Source: Cereibacter sphaeroides (GTDB lineage: Bacteria; Pseudomonadota; Alphaproteobacteria; Rhodobacterales; Rhodobacteraceae). From it: DNA of 64,000 bases. The translations under genes and the position numbers were made by a program. Position 1 is the first letter of the stretch; each line of letters opens with the position of its first letter. The DNA is taken from contig QFQS01000001.1 in the NCBI GenBank assembly GCA_003243455.1, positions 1,860,001 through 1,924,000 of the forward strand. The letters are read 5' to 3'. The notes beneath the pieces were generated by a model, which was not told the DNA's origin, did not search any database, and worked only from the letters and a program-made list of their open reading frames with translations. This document shows positions 54,588 to 63,715 of the stretch, in pieces.

Positions 54588-55247
54588 TCAATCCCGCGCG
54601 AGATGGGCGGTGATGGCGGGAAGTTCGGCAAAGTCCGAGAAGGTGGCGACGGCGGGCAAGGCCTCGACTGGAGCCTTGCGATAGCCTTCGGTGAACAGGA
54701 TGAAGGGCACACTGGCACGTTCGGCAGTTTCAGCATCCACCTCGCTGTCGCCGACGTAGAGGATCAGACCCGGCGGCAGCAACGCCGCCACTGCCAGCAA
54801 TGGCGCCGGGTCGGGCTTTCTTTGCGGCAGGCTGTCGCCGCCGATGACCGCCCCCATCAAATCGGCTAGCCGATAGACCTCCAGCACCTGCCGCGCCGGA
54901 ACCTCGGGCTTGTTCGTGCACAGCCCCAGCGAATGACCGTCCTCAACCAACCGGCTCAGCGAGCTGACAACATGCGGATAAAGCCGCGTCAGGACTGAAC
55001 TGTTGGCCTCATATATCTCCAAGAACCGGGCCAGGGTTCCGGCGCGCAGCGCGGCGTCCTCGGGGAAGCCGCAGGCGTCCAGCACCCGGTCCAGCAGCAC
55101 CGGCGCGCCGTTGCCGATGAAGCTTTTCACCATCGCCAGCGGCATCGACGGCCGCCCCAGTTCTGCCAGCAAGAAGTTGACCGAGGCGTGGATGTCCGGG
55201 GCGGAATCGACAAGCGTTCCGTCAAGATCAAAGATCACCCGCGCCAC
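54588..55247 (-). CDS. gph: Phosphoglycolate phosphatase-like HAD hydrolase
   Basis: 219 aa HAD phosphatase: motif I VIFDLDGTLVDSAPDIH with both catalytic Asp, motif II CTNKPE, motif III QRKPDPAPLL (Lys), and motif IV YVGDSEVDAETA. The cap helix segment and length match Gph/CbbZ, which dephosphorylates 2-phosphoglycolate. It lies 50 bp upstream of the GAPDH-like gene and is probably co-transcribed. Glyoxylate/glycolate metabolism gives a loose link to the neighbouring allantoin pathway. Confidence 0.88.
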   Translation of the reverse strand: MARVIFDLDGTLVDSAPDIHASVNFLLAELGRPSMPLAMVKSFIGNGAPVLLDRVLDACGFPEDAALRAGTLARFLEIYEANSSVLTRLYPHVVSSLSRLVEDGHSLGLCTNKPEVPARQVLEVYRLADLMGAVIGGDSLPQRKPDPAPLLAVAALLPPGLILYVGDSEVDAETAERASVPFILFTEGYRKAPVEALPAVATFSDFAELPAITAHLARD

Positions 55248-55319
55248 GCGAAATCCTTTCCGGTGAAATACACCGTGCGTCGGCCCGGCCCTGAATCGTC
55301 GCCCGTCAGACCGGGAATG

Positions 55320-56072
55320 TCAAAGCGACATCATCGCGGTAAAGCGTTCTTGACGGACGTCCAGCAGCGGATCGTCGATGCTTTGCGCTTCCGCGCTGCA
55401 CAGATAGGCCATGACAGAAGCGGGAACCCGCGTGGGCACCAATTGATCCTGCGGAATCTTGCTGATCGGGTTGAGGCCGGCCGCCCGGATCTCGGCCTGC
55501 ATTGCGGTGTCGGTGGGCGGGATGCCGATGAAGAAGCTCTTGATCCCCTCTGGCGCCAGTTCCAGCACGAACATCTGCGTCATCATCCGTGCCGCCGCCT
55601 TCGAGGTGCAATAAGCGGTCCACCCCTCCATCGCGGTCGTCGCGGCTCCGGTCCCTGCATTGACCACGGCGCCTTTCGAGGTGCGCAGCAAAGGTAGGGC
55701 AGCCATCGTGACGCGATGAAGCCCGATGACATTGACCGCAAAGGCCGGGGTCAGCGCATCGCTTTTCAGCGTGGCAAGAGGACCGATGGGGGTGATCATT
55801 CCGGCGTTGTTGACGAGCACATCAAGACGTCCGGCCTCGGCGGTGACGACACCGATCGCAGAATCCACGCTTGCCTGGCTGGTCACGTCCAGCGCGATCT
55901 GACGCGCCATGGGCGGCAGCGGCTCGACCGGGCCGTGGGTTCCGGCGAAGACCGTTGCGCCGCGTTCGACAAGGATGCGGACCAGTTCCGCGCCTATGCC
56001 GCGGTCGGCGCCGGTGACAAGAACGGTCCGGCCGGACAGGTCTGGAACCGGAACGGGTGCGAGGTTGAACAT
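55320..56072 (-). CDS. Short-chain dehydrogenase/reductase (SDR)
   Basis: 250 aa. Cofactor motif TVLVTGADRGIGAELV, structural DVLVNNAGMI, and YCTSK for the catalytic Tyr and Lys. The usual catalytic Ser before the Tyr is not obvious: the strand reads VVNAGTGAATTAMEGWTAY, leaving Thr as the likely substitute. Divergent from the dehydratase operon with the palindromic operator in the gap, so it is probably part of the same sugar-acid regulon, oxidising a sugar or reducing an intermediate. GGGGAG is 9 nt upstream of the ATG. Confidence 0.88.
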   Translation of the reverse strand: MFNLAPVPVPDLSGRTVLVTGADRGIGAELVRILVERGATVFAGTHGPVEPLPPMARQIALDVTSQASVDSAIGVVTAEAGRLDVLVNNAGMITPIGPLATLKSDALTPAFAVNVIGLHRVTMAALPLLRTSKGAVVNAGTGAATTAMEGWTAYCTSKAAARMMTQMFVLELAPEGIKSFFIGIPPTDTAMQAEIRAAGLNPISKIPQDQLVPTRVPASVMAYLCSAEAQSIDDPLLDVRQERFTAMMSL

Positions 56073-56102
56073 TTCGATTGACTCCCCCTTTGGCCACGTA
56101 GT

Positions 56103-56121
56103 TAATTGGCCTTACCAATTA
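56103..56121. promoter_or_regulatory. Palindromic operator candidate for the GntR-type regulator
   Basis: TAATTGG (56103-56109), CCTTA spacer, CCAATTA (56115-56121): a perfect 7+7 inverted repeat. It contains TTGGCCTTACCAA, close to the TGGT-N-ACCA core of FadR-subfamily operators. It lies between the divergent SDR and dehydratase genes; the FadR-like regulator is the last visible gene of the plus-strand operon. Confidence 0.7.
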
Positions 56122-56180
56122 TCGCTATCGCAGCCGCCATCGGCTGTCAAAGGAATAGCGGTCATCTCGGGGAGGGGATG

Positions 56181-57311
56181 ATGGACCGGATCGAGCGGAT
56201 CGAGGCTTTCCCGATCCAATATCCTGACCCGAATGACTTCAACACGATCCGCCGCACCGTGCTGGTGCGGATTGAAACCGATCACGGCGTCGTTGGCTGG
56301 GGCGAGTGCATCGCCATGTGGCCGGAGGCCTGCAAGGCCGTAGCGCTGGTCATCGAGCAGGGCCTGCTGCCGATCCTGAAGGGCGAACCTGCAGGTGAGA
56401 TCGAGGCGAACTGGGTCAAGATGCGCCGTCATGTCTGGTGGTATGGTGAAGGCGGGATTGCTTCGCTTGCCATCAGCGGTATCGACGTGGCGCTGTGGGA
56501 TATCGCCGGAAAGGTCGCAGGCAAGCCGCTTTACGCGCTGCTTGGCGGGCTTAAGCATGAACGATTGCTCGCAAACGCCTCTTCCCATGTGAACAAAAAG
56601 GGTGAGGCGGCATGCGTGGCAGAGGTCGAAGGCTTCTTCGCCGCCGGATTCCGGTCCTGCAAGCTGGGCTTCGCCAAGAAGGGCGAGAGCAATATCGGTG
56701 GCGATCCCGATACGGACGTCAGCTTCATCCGCGCGCTGCGGAAGACGCTGGGGGATGAGGCGAGCATCCTGGTCGATATCGGCAATGGTGTGCGCTGGAA
56801 TGTCGAGACGGCGATCTCGGTCGCGAACCGCATGTATGATCTGGGGATCGGCTGGTATGAAGAGCCGCTCTATGTGACCGATGATGCGGGCTATGCCGAG
56901 CTGCGCGCGAATACCAAGGTGCGCATCGCGAGCGGAGAGCGCGAGTTCACGGAAGCGGGCTATCGCCGTCAGATGGAATTCGTGCGCGCCATCGACGTCT
57001 ATGGGGTGGACCCTGCCCGGGTCGAGGGTGTCACGGGCTTCCGGCGTGTCGATGCGCTGGCGACGCAATACGGCAAGGCGGTGAACGCCCATGCCTGGTC
57101 CACCGCGATCACCACGGCGGCGAGCCTGCATCTGTCGCTGGCCTCGCCCAACACCGAAATCTTTGAATACAAACCCTTCCCCGTCGTAGTGCAGGACGAA
57201 CTCGTGGCCGAGAAGCTGTGGCACAAGGACGGATGGGCCTATCCGCTCCACGGTCCCGGGCTGGGCATCGAGGTGCAGGAAGCGGTCGTCAAACGGCTGG
57301 CGATGGCATGA
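56181..57311 (+). CDS. Enolase-superfamily (mandelate racemase/muconate lactonizing) sugar-acid dehydratase-like
   Basis: 376 aa. Capping domain with TVLVRIETDHGVVGWGEC; barrel with SCKLGFAKKG (Lys161 in the KxG position), metal ligands Asp199 (LVDIGNG), Glu227/228 (WYEEPL) and Glu253 (ASGERE), and catalytic His304 (VNAHAW). This His/Lys pattern fits acid-sugar dehydratases such as galactonate- or rhamnonate-type enzymes. The exact substrate is unclear. GGAGG is 5 nt before ATG 56181; the ATG 3 bp earlier is too close. First gene of the operon; stop overlaps the next ATG. Confidence 0.88.
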   Translation: MDRIERIEAFPIQYPDPNDFNTIRRTVLVRIETDHGVVGWGECIAMWPEACKAVALVIEQGLLPILKGEPAGEIEANWVKMRRHVWWYGEGGIASLAISGIDVALWDIAGKVAGKPLYALLGGLKHERLLANASSHVNKKGEAACVAEVEGFFAAGFRSCKLGFAKKGESNIGGDPDTDVSFIRALRKTLGDEASILVDIGNGVRWNVETAISVANRMYDLGIGWYEEPLYVTDDAGYAELRANTKVRIASGEREFTEAGYRRQMEFVRAIDVYGVDPARVEGVTGFRRVDALATQYGKAVNAHAWSTAITTAASLHLSLASPNTEIFEYKPFPVVVQDELVAEKLWHKDGWAYPLHGPGLGIEVQEAVVKRLAMA

Positions 57312-58093
57312 GCGTCGAGACCCGATACGGTGTGACGCGTCCGACGGAGGAGGGCATCCGTCGGGGCGGCTTTGCGACCCCTTGGGACGCGCCGATGATC
57401 CCGCCCTTTCCGTTCCGCTTCCGCAATGCCGAGATCCTGACGCTGTATTGGCGCACCGATCCGGCGGCGATGGCCTTTCTGCTGCCGCCGCCGATGGTGC
57501 CGGTAGGCGACGTGGCCTGCGTCCATATCTACAAGATGAACGATACCGACTGGCTGGGGCCTTACTCCGAAGCCAACGTCATGTTTGGCGCGGAACTGCC
57601 CGGCAAGGCGAAGGGCGCCTACTCCCCTTATCTGGTTCTGTCCTCCGACATCGGCGTGGCGCATGGGCGCGAGATACACGGCCAGCCGAAGAAGCTTGGT
57701 CAGCCGAAGCTGGAAGCAAGGGGGGATCTGGTCGTGGGAACGGTCGAGCGCAACGGGATCGACGTGATCACCGGCACGATGCCCTACAAGCAGCGCGCCA
57801 TCGCCGCCGATGCGATGAAGCCCTATTTCGACTTTGCGACCAACCTGAACCTGAAGGCGATCGACCATATCGACGGGAGTCCTGCGATCCGCCAGCTGAC
57901 CTCGCGCCGTCTGGCCGAGGTCGTGGTGCATGAGGCCTGGGAAGGCCCCTGCACGGTCGAGTTGCGCGCGAATGCGCAGCTTCCTGTGTTCCGCCTGCCG
58001 GTGCTGGAGCCTTTGACGGCGATCCACTGGCGCGCCGATTTCACGCTGGTTCCTGGCCTGATAATCCATGACTATCTTGGGGGAGCGGCCTGA
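57308..58093 (+). CDS. Acetoacetate decarboxylase (ADC) family protein
   Basis: 261 aa. The ADC active-site region reads GREIHGQPKKLGQPKLE with the Lys128-Lys129 pair equivalent to Lys115-Lys116 of clostridial acetoacetate decarboxylase (Schiff-base Lys and pKa-lowering Lys). Preceding VLSSDIGVAHGREIHG and N-terminal PPFPFRFRNAEILTLYWR are family typical. In other organisms ADC-fold proteins outside acetone metabolism catalyse aldol or dehydration chemistry on keto acids. Placement between a dehydratase and a hydroxyacid dehydrogenase suggests it acts on a 2-keto-3-deoxy intermediate. Coupled by ATGA and TGATG overlaps. Confidence 0.88.
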   Translation: MSVETRYGVTRPTEEGIRRGGFATPWDAPMIPPFPFRFRNAEILTLYWRTDPAAMAFLLPPPMVPVGDVACVHIYKMNDTDWLGPYSEANVMFGAELPGKAKGAYSPYLVLSSDIGVAHGREIHGQPKKLGQPKLEARGDLVVGTVERNGIDVITGTMPYKQRAIAADAMKPYFDFATNLNLKAIDHIDGSPAIRQLTSRRLAEVVVHEAWEGPCTVELRANAQLPVFRLPVLEPLTAIHWRADFTLVPGLIIHDYLGGAA

Positions 58094-59046
58094 TGCGCGT
58101 CGTTGTCACCGACTACACCTTCCCGGACCTCGCGCAGGAAGAGGCGGCGGCCAAGGCTGCTGGTGCTGATTTTGCGGGCCATCAGTGCAAGACCGCGGCC
58201 GAAGTTGCCGCCGCAGTCGCAGGTGCCGATGTAGCTGTGGTGCAATTCGCACCCTTTGGGCCGGATGCGGCGCGGGCGGTGAAACCGGGCGCCACGGTGA
58301 TCCGCTATGGCGTGGGATACAACAACATCGACCTGCCCTCTGCCAAGGCGGCGGGACTGCGCGTGGGCTATGTGCCGGATTATTGCACCGATGAAGTGGC
58401 GGATCATACGGCCGCCTCGGCGCTGAGCCTTTTGCGCAAGCTGCCGATGCTCGATGCCTCGGTCCGCAAGGGTGAATGGAAGGCGGTGGGCGTCGCCAAG
58501 CCGATGAAGCCTTTCAACGAGACGGCCTTTGGCTTCTTTGGCCTGGGCCAGATCGGCCGGGCGGTTCTGGCGCGGGTGAAGGGGTTTGGCTTTCGGTTTA
58601 TCGCCGCCGATCCCGGCCTGTCGGACGCGGACGCGACGGCGATGGGCGTGCGCCGCGTGACGCCGGATCAGTTGCTGGCCGAGGCTGACCTGATCTCGCT
58701 GCACGCGCCCGCGACCAGCGAGACGACCGAGTTCTTCAACACGGCGCGGCTGGCCAGGATGCAGCCGCATGCGGTGATCGTGAACGCGGCGCGGGGGCAG
58801 TTGATCGTCGAGGCGGACCTGGCCGAAGCACTGCGCAAGGGGGTCATTGCCGGCGCGGCGCTGGACGTGTTCCATGTTGAGCCGCTGCCCGCCGACAGCC
58901 CGCTGCGCGACGCGCCGAACCTGGTCCTGACGCCGCATGCAGCGTGGTATTCCGATGCGGCGATCCACAAGCTTCAGGGGCTGGTTGCCGAGGACATTAC
59001 CCGCGCGCTTGGCGGCAAACCGCCCCGCAAGCCGGTTCCTGAATAG
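58093..59046 (+). CDS. D-isomer-specific 2-hydroxyacid dehydrogenase (CtBP-like)
   Basis: 317 aa. NAD motif GFFGLGQIGRAVL near residue 150 and catalytic triad Arg234 (NAARGQLI), Glu263 (HVEPLP) and His282 (TPHAAWYS). GVGYNNIDLPSAKAAGLRV is the usual substrate-domain segment. It resembles CtBP/phosphoglycerate dehydrogenase-type enzymes that reduce a 2-keto acid or oxidise a 2-hydroxy acid. Its start overlaps the ADC-family stop (TGATG). Within the operon it likely handles the C3 or keto-acid product. Confidence 0.9.
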   Translation: MRVVVTDYTFPDLAQEEAAAKAAGADFAGHQCKTAAEVAAAVAGADVAVVQFAPFGPDAARAVKPGATVIRYGVGYNNIDLPSAKAAGLRVGYVPDYCTDEVADHTAASALSLLRKLPMLDASVRKGEWKAVGVAKPMKPFNETAFGFFGLGQIGRAVLARVKGFGFRFIAADPGLSDADATAMGVRRVTPDQLLAEADLISLHAPATSETTEFFNTARLARMQPHAVIVNAARGQLIVEADLAEALRKGVIAGAALDVFHVEPLPADSPLRDAPNLVLTPHAAWYSDAAIHKLQGLVAEDITRALGGKPPRKPVPE

Positions 59047-59144
59047 AGGTTCACTAAACGCCGAAGATCGGGGGAGGAGCCCCGTCTTTCGAGGCGAAAC
59101 GACCGGCGCCGCAAAAACGGGCCGACAAACTGGGAGGACGCTGA

Positions 59145-60188
59145 ATGAAGACGACCAAATTCCTTGGCGCGGTTGCCGCGCTTATGCTCGGCGGGGCCAG
59201 CTTCGCCTACGCCGATGCTGTGAAGCTGGAAGCAGGCAAAGCCACCGACATGGTTCTGTTGCCCAAGTTTCTTGGCATCCTGGTCTTTGATCAGGCCAAT
59301 GAGGGCGCTCAGGAAGCACATAAGGAGCTGGGCAACACCGGCAAGCTGGAATTCCTGGGACCGACGCCCGAGAACTCGGTTGCAGGCCAGATCGAGATCA
59401 TGACCACCGCCGCGACCAACAAGATCGGCGCCGTCATGCTGTCGAACAACGCGGGTGACCAGATCGCGCCGTCAGCCGAAGCCGCGCAGGCGGCGGGCAC
59501 CAAGGTTGTGACCTGGGACAGTCCTATCCCCTCGGGCAAGGGCGAAAGCGTCTTCGTGGCTCAGGTCGACTTCGGCTCGATCGGCACGGTCATGGCCGAC
59601 ATGGCGCATTCGATCCTGGGCGGCAAAGGCGAGATGGCCGTGTTGTCTGCATCAGCCGATGCTGCCAACCAGAACGCCTGGATCGACTCGATGAAAAAGG
59701 CGCTGGAAACGGACGCGAAGTACAAGGACATCAAGCTGGTCGATGTGGTCTATGGCGATGACCAGTCCGAAGTCAGCTATAACCGCGCGCTGGCTCTGGT
59801 TGACAAGTACCCGGATCTGGGCCTGATCATGTCGCCCACGACCGTCGGCATCCAGGCATCCGCCAAGGCGATGCAGGACGAGGGCCTGTGCGACAATGTC
59901 AAGATCTCGGGCCTGGGCCTGCCGTCCGAGATGGTGTCCTACACGATGAACGGCTGCGCGCCGGAATTCGCTCTGTGGGACTTCCGCGATCTGGGCTACC
60001 TGACCTATTACACCGCCTATGGGCTGGCTACCGGTCAGTTGAAGGGTGAGATCGGCGAAAGCTTTACCGCAGGTCGCATGGGCGACTACACGATCGAAGA
60101 AGATCCGGGTCGTGCGGGTGCCAAGCGCATCCTGATGGGGCCGTTCACCGTCTACACCAAGGACAACGTGGAAGCCGCCGCGAAGTAA
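59145..60188 (+). CDS. RhaS-type sugar ABC importer substrate-binding protein
   Basis: 347 aa periplasmic binding protein with a signal peptide (MKTTKFLGAVAALMLGGASFAYA). LacI-type fold; segments QNAWIDSMKKAL, VVYGDDQSEVSYNRAL, PTTVGIQASAKAM and GLGLPSEMVSYTMNGC are very like rhizobial RhaS (rhamnose) proteins, so a 6-deoxyhexose or related sugar is plausible. GGGAGGACGCTGA before the ATG is a strong ribosome-binding site. It starts 98 bp after the dehydrogenase, enough for an internal promoter or translational boost. Confidence 0.9.
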   Translation: MKTTKFLGAVAALMLGGASFAYADAVKLEAGKATDMVLLPKFLGILVFDQANEGAQEAHKELGNTGKLEFLGPTPENSVAGQIEIMTTAATNKIGAVMLSNNAGDQIAPSAEAAQAAGTKVVTWDSPIPSGKGESVFVAQVDFGSIGTVMADMAHSILGGKGEMAVLSASADAANQNAWIDSMKKALETDAKYKDIKLVDVVYGDDQSEVSYNRALALVDKYPDLGLIMSPTTVGIQASAKAMQDEGLCDNVKISGLGLPSEMVSYTMNGCAPEFALWDFRDLGYLTYYTAYGLATGQLKGEIGESFTAGRMGDYTIEEDPGRAGAKRILMGPFTVYTKDNVEAAAK

Positions 60189-60243
60189 GCGTGTCGGCGC
60201 GGTCGGCATATCCGACCGCGCCGCCTTTCCCGAAGGACGCCCG

Positions 60244-61743
60244 ATGACCGCTGTTCCCGCACTTGCGCTGCGCGACGTGTCGAAAAGCTTCGGCATGACT
60301 GCCGCGCTTACCGGCATGACGCTGGAGCTGTTTCCCGGCGAGGTTCACGCCATCGTCGGAGAGAATGGCGCGGGCAAGTCGACCATGATCAAGATCATGA
60401 CCGGTATCCACGCGCCGACCAGCGGCACGGTCGAAATCGACGGCCAGCCGGTGGTGCTGAACGGCACCAAGGCGGCCCGGTTGCGCGGGGTGGCTGCAAT
60501 CTATCAGGAACCGATGGTCTTTCCCGATCTGGACGTGACCGAGAACGTCTTCATTTCCCAGACCAACGCCGGGCTGACTGTCCGCCGCGGTATCATGCGG
60601 GCAGCCGCGCAGGCGCTGATCCAGCGCATCGGCATGAAGCTGGATGTCGACCGCGAGGCGCGCGGCCTGACACTGGCCGAGCAGCAAGCGGTCGAGATAG
60701 CGCGGGCGCTGAGCCAGGACGTGCGCGTGCTGATCATGGACGAACCCACCGCCTCGCTATCGGCCCATGAGGCGGCAGAGCTGCGCCGCATCGCCAAGGG
60801 GCTGGCGGCTGAAGGCGTATCGGTCGTCTATATTTCGCATCGGCTGGAAGAGGTGTTCGAGATCGCCGACCGGGTGACAGTGATCCGCGACGGCCGCCAC
60901 ATCTCTACGAAACCAGTGGGCGAGGTCACGCCGCAGGGACTGATCGCCGACATGGTCGGGCGAGAGGTCGGCAATTATTTCACCAAGATGCCTTCGGTCG
61001 CGCAGGACGAGGTTCTGTTGTCGGTCAAGGGGCTGACGCGCGAGGGTGTGTTCGAGGATATCGGGTTCGATCTGCATCGGGGCGAGGTTCTGTGCATGGC
61101 CGGGCTGATCGGCGCTCGGCGCACGGATGTGGCGCTGGCGCTGTTCGGCATCGCCCCCGCGACGTCGGGAGAAGTGCGTTACAAGGGAGCGCCGCTTCGG
61201 GTGACCTCGCCGGCAGAGGCCATTTCCTATGGGATTGCCTATGTCTCCGAGGATCGCCGCAAGCTGGGTCTTGCCATGCCGCTGCCGATCCGGTCGAACG
61301 TCACGCTTGCCACGCTACGCGACTACCTTTCGCCTCTTGGGCTGATTGACCGGGCAAAGGAACGGGCAACGGCGATGGCCTATCGCGAGCGTCTGGCCAT
61401 CCGCGCGCCGGATGTGGAAATGGCTGTGGGTGTCTTGTCCGGCGGCAACCAGCAGAAGGTAATGCTGGCGAAATGGCTGGCGATGAAGCCCGAGCTTCTG
61501 ATCGTGGACGAACCCACGCGCGGCATCGACGTGGGGGCCAAGGCCGAGGTGCATGACCTGATCCGCGCCTTCGTGAAAGAGGGCGGGACCGCGCTGGTGA
61601 TCTCCTCCGACCTGCCCGAGGTGCTGGCGCTTGGCGACCGTGTGCTGGTCATGCGCGAGGGGCGGCAGATGGGCATCATCGACAGTGCCGAGGCAAGCCA
61701 GGAAGGCATCATGGCGCTGGCAACCGGGCAGAAAGCGGCATGA
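60244..61743 (+). CDS. RhaT-type sugar ABC importer, tandem ATPase
   Basis: 499 aa with two ABC domains: first Walker A GENGAGKST, signature LTLAEQQAVEIA (LTLAEQQ in place of LSGGQ, as in RbsA-type proteins) and Walker B LIMDEPTASL; second domain with altered P-loop GLIGARRTDV, signature LSGGNQQKV and LLIVDEPTRGIDVG. It energises the importer. A short gap after the binding protein and an ATGA overlap with the next permease place it in the same operon. Confidence 0.93.
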   Translation: MTAVPALALRDVSKSFGMTAALTGMTLELFPGEVHAIVGENGAGKSTMIKIMTGIHAPTSGTVEIDGQPVVLNGTKAARLRGVAAIYQEPMVFPDLDVTENVFISQTNAGLTVRRGIMRAAAQALIQRIGMKLDVDREARGLTLAEQQAVEIARALSQDVRVLIMDEPTASLSAHEAAELRRIAKGLAAEGVSVVYISHRLEEVFEIADRVTVIRDGRHISTKPVGEVTPQGLIADMVGREVGNYFTKMPSVAQDEVLLSVKGLTREGVFEDIGFDLHRGEVLCMAGLIGARRTDVALALFGIAPATSGEVRYKGAPLRVTSPAEAISYGIAYVSEDRRKLGLAMPLPIRSNVTLATLRDYLSPLGLIDRAKERATAMAYRERLAIRAPDVEMAVGVLSGGNQQKVMLAKWLAMKPELLIVDEPTRGIDVGAKAEVHDLIRAFVKEGGTALVISSDLPEVLALGDRVLVMREGRQMGIIDSAEASQEGIMALATGQKAA

Positions 61744-62771
61744 AACTCAGCCCCCAGACATTGCGACTGTTGGCCTTGGTGGCGGTGATCCTGCTGCTGC
61801 TGACCTTCTTCTCCAGCCAGATCGAAGGATACCTGAACGCGCGCCTGTTCTCGCGCATCTCCGGTTCGATCGCGATCATGGCGCTGATTGCCACGGCGCA
61901 AACCTTGGTGATCCTGACGCGGAATATCGACCTGTCCATAGGATCGGTCGTGGGGTTTACCGCCTTTGCTGCGGGGAACCTTGTCAGCAACTCACCTGAC
62001 ATGAGCCCGGCGCTTCTGGTGCTGGCCTGCGTCCTGATCGGTGCAGCCTTTGGCGCGGTGAACGGCGTGATCGTCGCCTATGCGCGTGTGCCCTCGATTA
62101 TTGTGACGCTGGCGACCATGGCGATCTTTCGGTCCTTCCTCGTGGAATACACGGGGGGTAAATCCATCACCACGGCCAGCCTGCCCGCCTGGCTGACCGA
62201 TTTCCCGAACATGCCGGTCTTTACGCTTTTCGGGCTGGAATTCCGCGCTGCCTTCGTGGCTGCGATGATCGTGGTGCTGATCGTTCATCTGGCGCTGACA
62301 CGGCTGCGGCCGATGCGCCAGTTCTATGCCGTGGGATCGAACCCAGAGGCGGCAGAAATGGCGGGGATCGACCTGCGCCGCGTCGTGTTTTCGGCATTTG
62401 TCCTGTCGGGTGCCCTGTCGGGGCTGGCCGGGCTGATATTCCTTGCCCGGTTCGGCAACATTACCGTGGTTGCAGGCCTTGGGTTCGAGCTGAAATCGGT
62501 GGCCTCGGCCGTGGTCGGGGGCGTCAACATCTTCGGCGGTTCGGGTTCGGTCATCGGGGCCACGCTTGGCGCAGTTCTGGTCGATCTGATCGACACCAGC
62601 CTTGTCCGCTGGCAGGTCGTCAGCGAGTTCTGGCGCGAGGCGATCCTTGGCGGGCTGATCCTCTTGTCGGTCACGACGGACACGCTGTTCACCCGCCGCC
62701 TGATCGCATGGCGCGCCGCCCGTGCGCATAAGGCGCGCGAGGCCAAACTGGCACGGGAGGCGCGGCAATGA
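61740..62771 (+). CDS. RhaP-type sugar ABC importer permease 1
   Basis: 343 aa BPD_transp_2 permease with 8-10 helices. IDLSIGSVVGFTAFAAG is the conserved second-helix region, RVPSIIVTLATMAIFRS and YAVGSNPEAAEMAGIDLRRVVFSAF are the coupling and EAA-like parts, GGVNIFGGSGSVIGATLGA the last. The basic, coiled C-terminus (RAARAHKAREAKLAREARQ) is unusual but seen in this family. Overlaps the second permease start by 4 bp. Confidence 0.92.
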   Translation: MKLSPQTLRLLALVAVILLLLTFFSSQIEGYLNARLFSRISGSIAIMALIATAQTLVILTRNIDLSIGSVVGFTAFAAGNLVSNSPDMSPALLVLACVLIGAAFGAVNGVIVAYARVPSIIVTLATMAIFRSFLVEYTGGKSITTASLPAWLTDFPNMPVFTLFGLEFRAAFVAAMIVVLIVHLALTRLRPMRQFYAVGSNPEAAEMAGIDLRRVVFSAFVLSGALSGLAGLIFLARFGNITVVAGLGFELKSVASAVVGGVNIFGGSGSVIGATLGAVLVDLIDTSLVRWQVVSEFWREAILGGLILLSVTTDTLFTRRLIAWRAARAHKAREAKLAREARQ

Positions 62772-63715
62772 TGGCTTGGCTGAAAAGCTGGGAGGGTTTC
62801 CTGCTGGCTGTTCTGGTCGTGATCGTCGCGATCAACACCAGCCTGTCGCCCGAATTCCTGACGCTGTCGAACCAGATCAACCTGTTCCAGCTGTCGATCG
62901 AAAAGATCATCGTGGCGCTGGTGATGACTTTCATCATCATCAACGGCGAGATCGACCTTTCTGTCGGATCTATGATGGGCCTTGCCGCCTGCGCCTTCGG
63001 CTGGATGGTCAAGGAGCAGGGCATCGCAGCACCTTTGGCAATCGCCATCGCGCTGGGGATCGGTGCCCTGGGTGGCGCGATCAACGGCTGGTTCATCACC
63101 CGCGTCGGCCTGCCCTCGCTGGTGGTCACGCTGGCCACTCTGATCGGTTTCCGTGGTCTGGCACGTGTCTTGGTCGAGGACCGGGGCCTGAGCGACTTCC
63201 CCGACTGGTTCGACGCGCTTGGGCAACAGGGGCTGATCGGGCGACTGCCCTTCTCGATGATCGCCTTTGTCGTCCTGTTCGTCTTTCTCTGGATCGTTCT
63301 GGCGCGCTCGGGCTTTGGCCGAAAGACACAGGTGATCGGCACCAACCGAGAGGTGGCCGAATTCGCAGGCATCGACACGGCGCGGCACAAGATGGCGCTG
63401 TTCATCGCCTCTGGCACCATTGCCGCCTTCGCCGGGCTGCTCTACGCCGCAAGGGTCGGCGCAGTCCGGGGCGACGTGGCGAACGGGTTTGAATTGGACA
63501 TCATCACAATCGTGCTTTTGGGCGGTGTCAGCATCTTTGGTGGCACCGGCACGCTGACCGGCACGCTGCTGGCCATCCTGATCGTGCTGAACATCCGCAA
63601 TGGAATGGCACTGCTGAACATTACCGGGCATATCCAGACCGGCGTCATCGGCATCCTGCTGATCACTTCGGTCATCGTGCCGCGCATACGGCTGGGCCAA
63701 AGGGCACTGGCATGA
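62768..63715 (+). CDS. RhaQ-type sugar ABC importer permease 2
   Basis: 315 aa permease of the same family: INGEIDLSVGSMMGLAACAFG, TRVGLPSLVVTLATLIGFRGLARV, VIGTNREVAEFAGIDTARHK, and GGVSIFGGTGTLTGTLLAI. Together with the preceding gene it builds the heterodimeric channel. The stop overlaps the regulator start as ATGA. Confidence 0.92.
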   Translation: MMAWLKSWEGFLLAVLVVIVAINTSLSPEFLTLSNQINLFQLSIEKIIVALVMTFIIINGEIDLSVGSMMGLAACAFGWMVKEQGIAAPLAIAIALGIGALGGAINGWFITRVGLPSLVVTLATLIGFRGLARVLVEDRGLSDFPDWFDALGQQGLIGRLPFSMIAFVVLFVFLWIVLARSGFGRKTQVIGTNREVAEFAGIDTARHKMALFIASGTIAAFAGLLYAARVGAVRGDVANGFELDIITIVLLGGVSIFGGTGTLTGTLLAILIVLNIRNGMALLNITGHIQTGVIGILLITSVIVPRIRLGQRALA

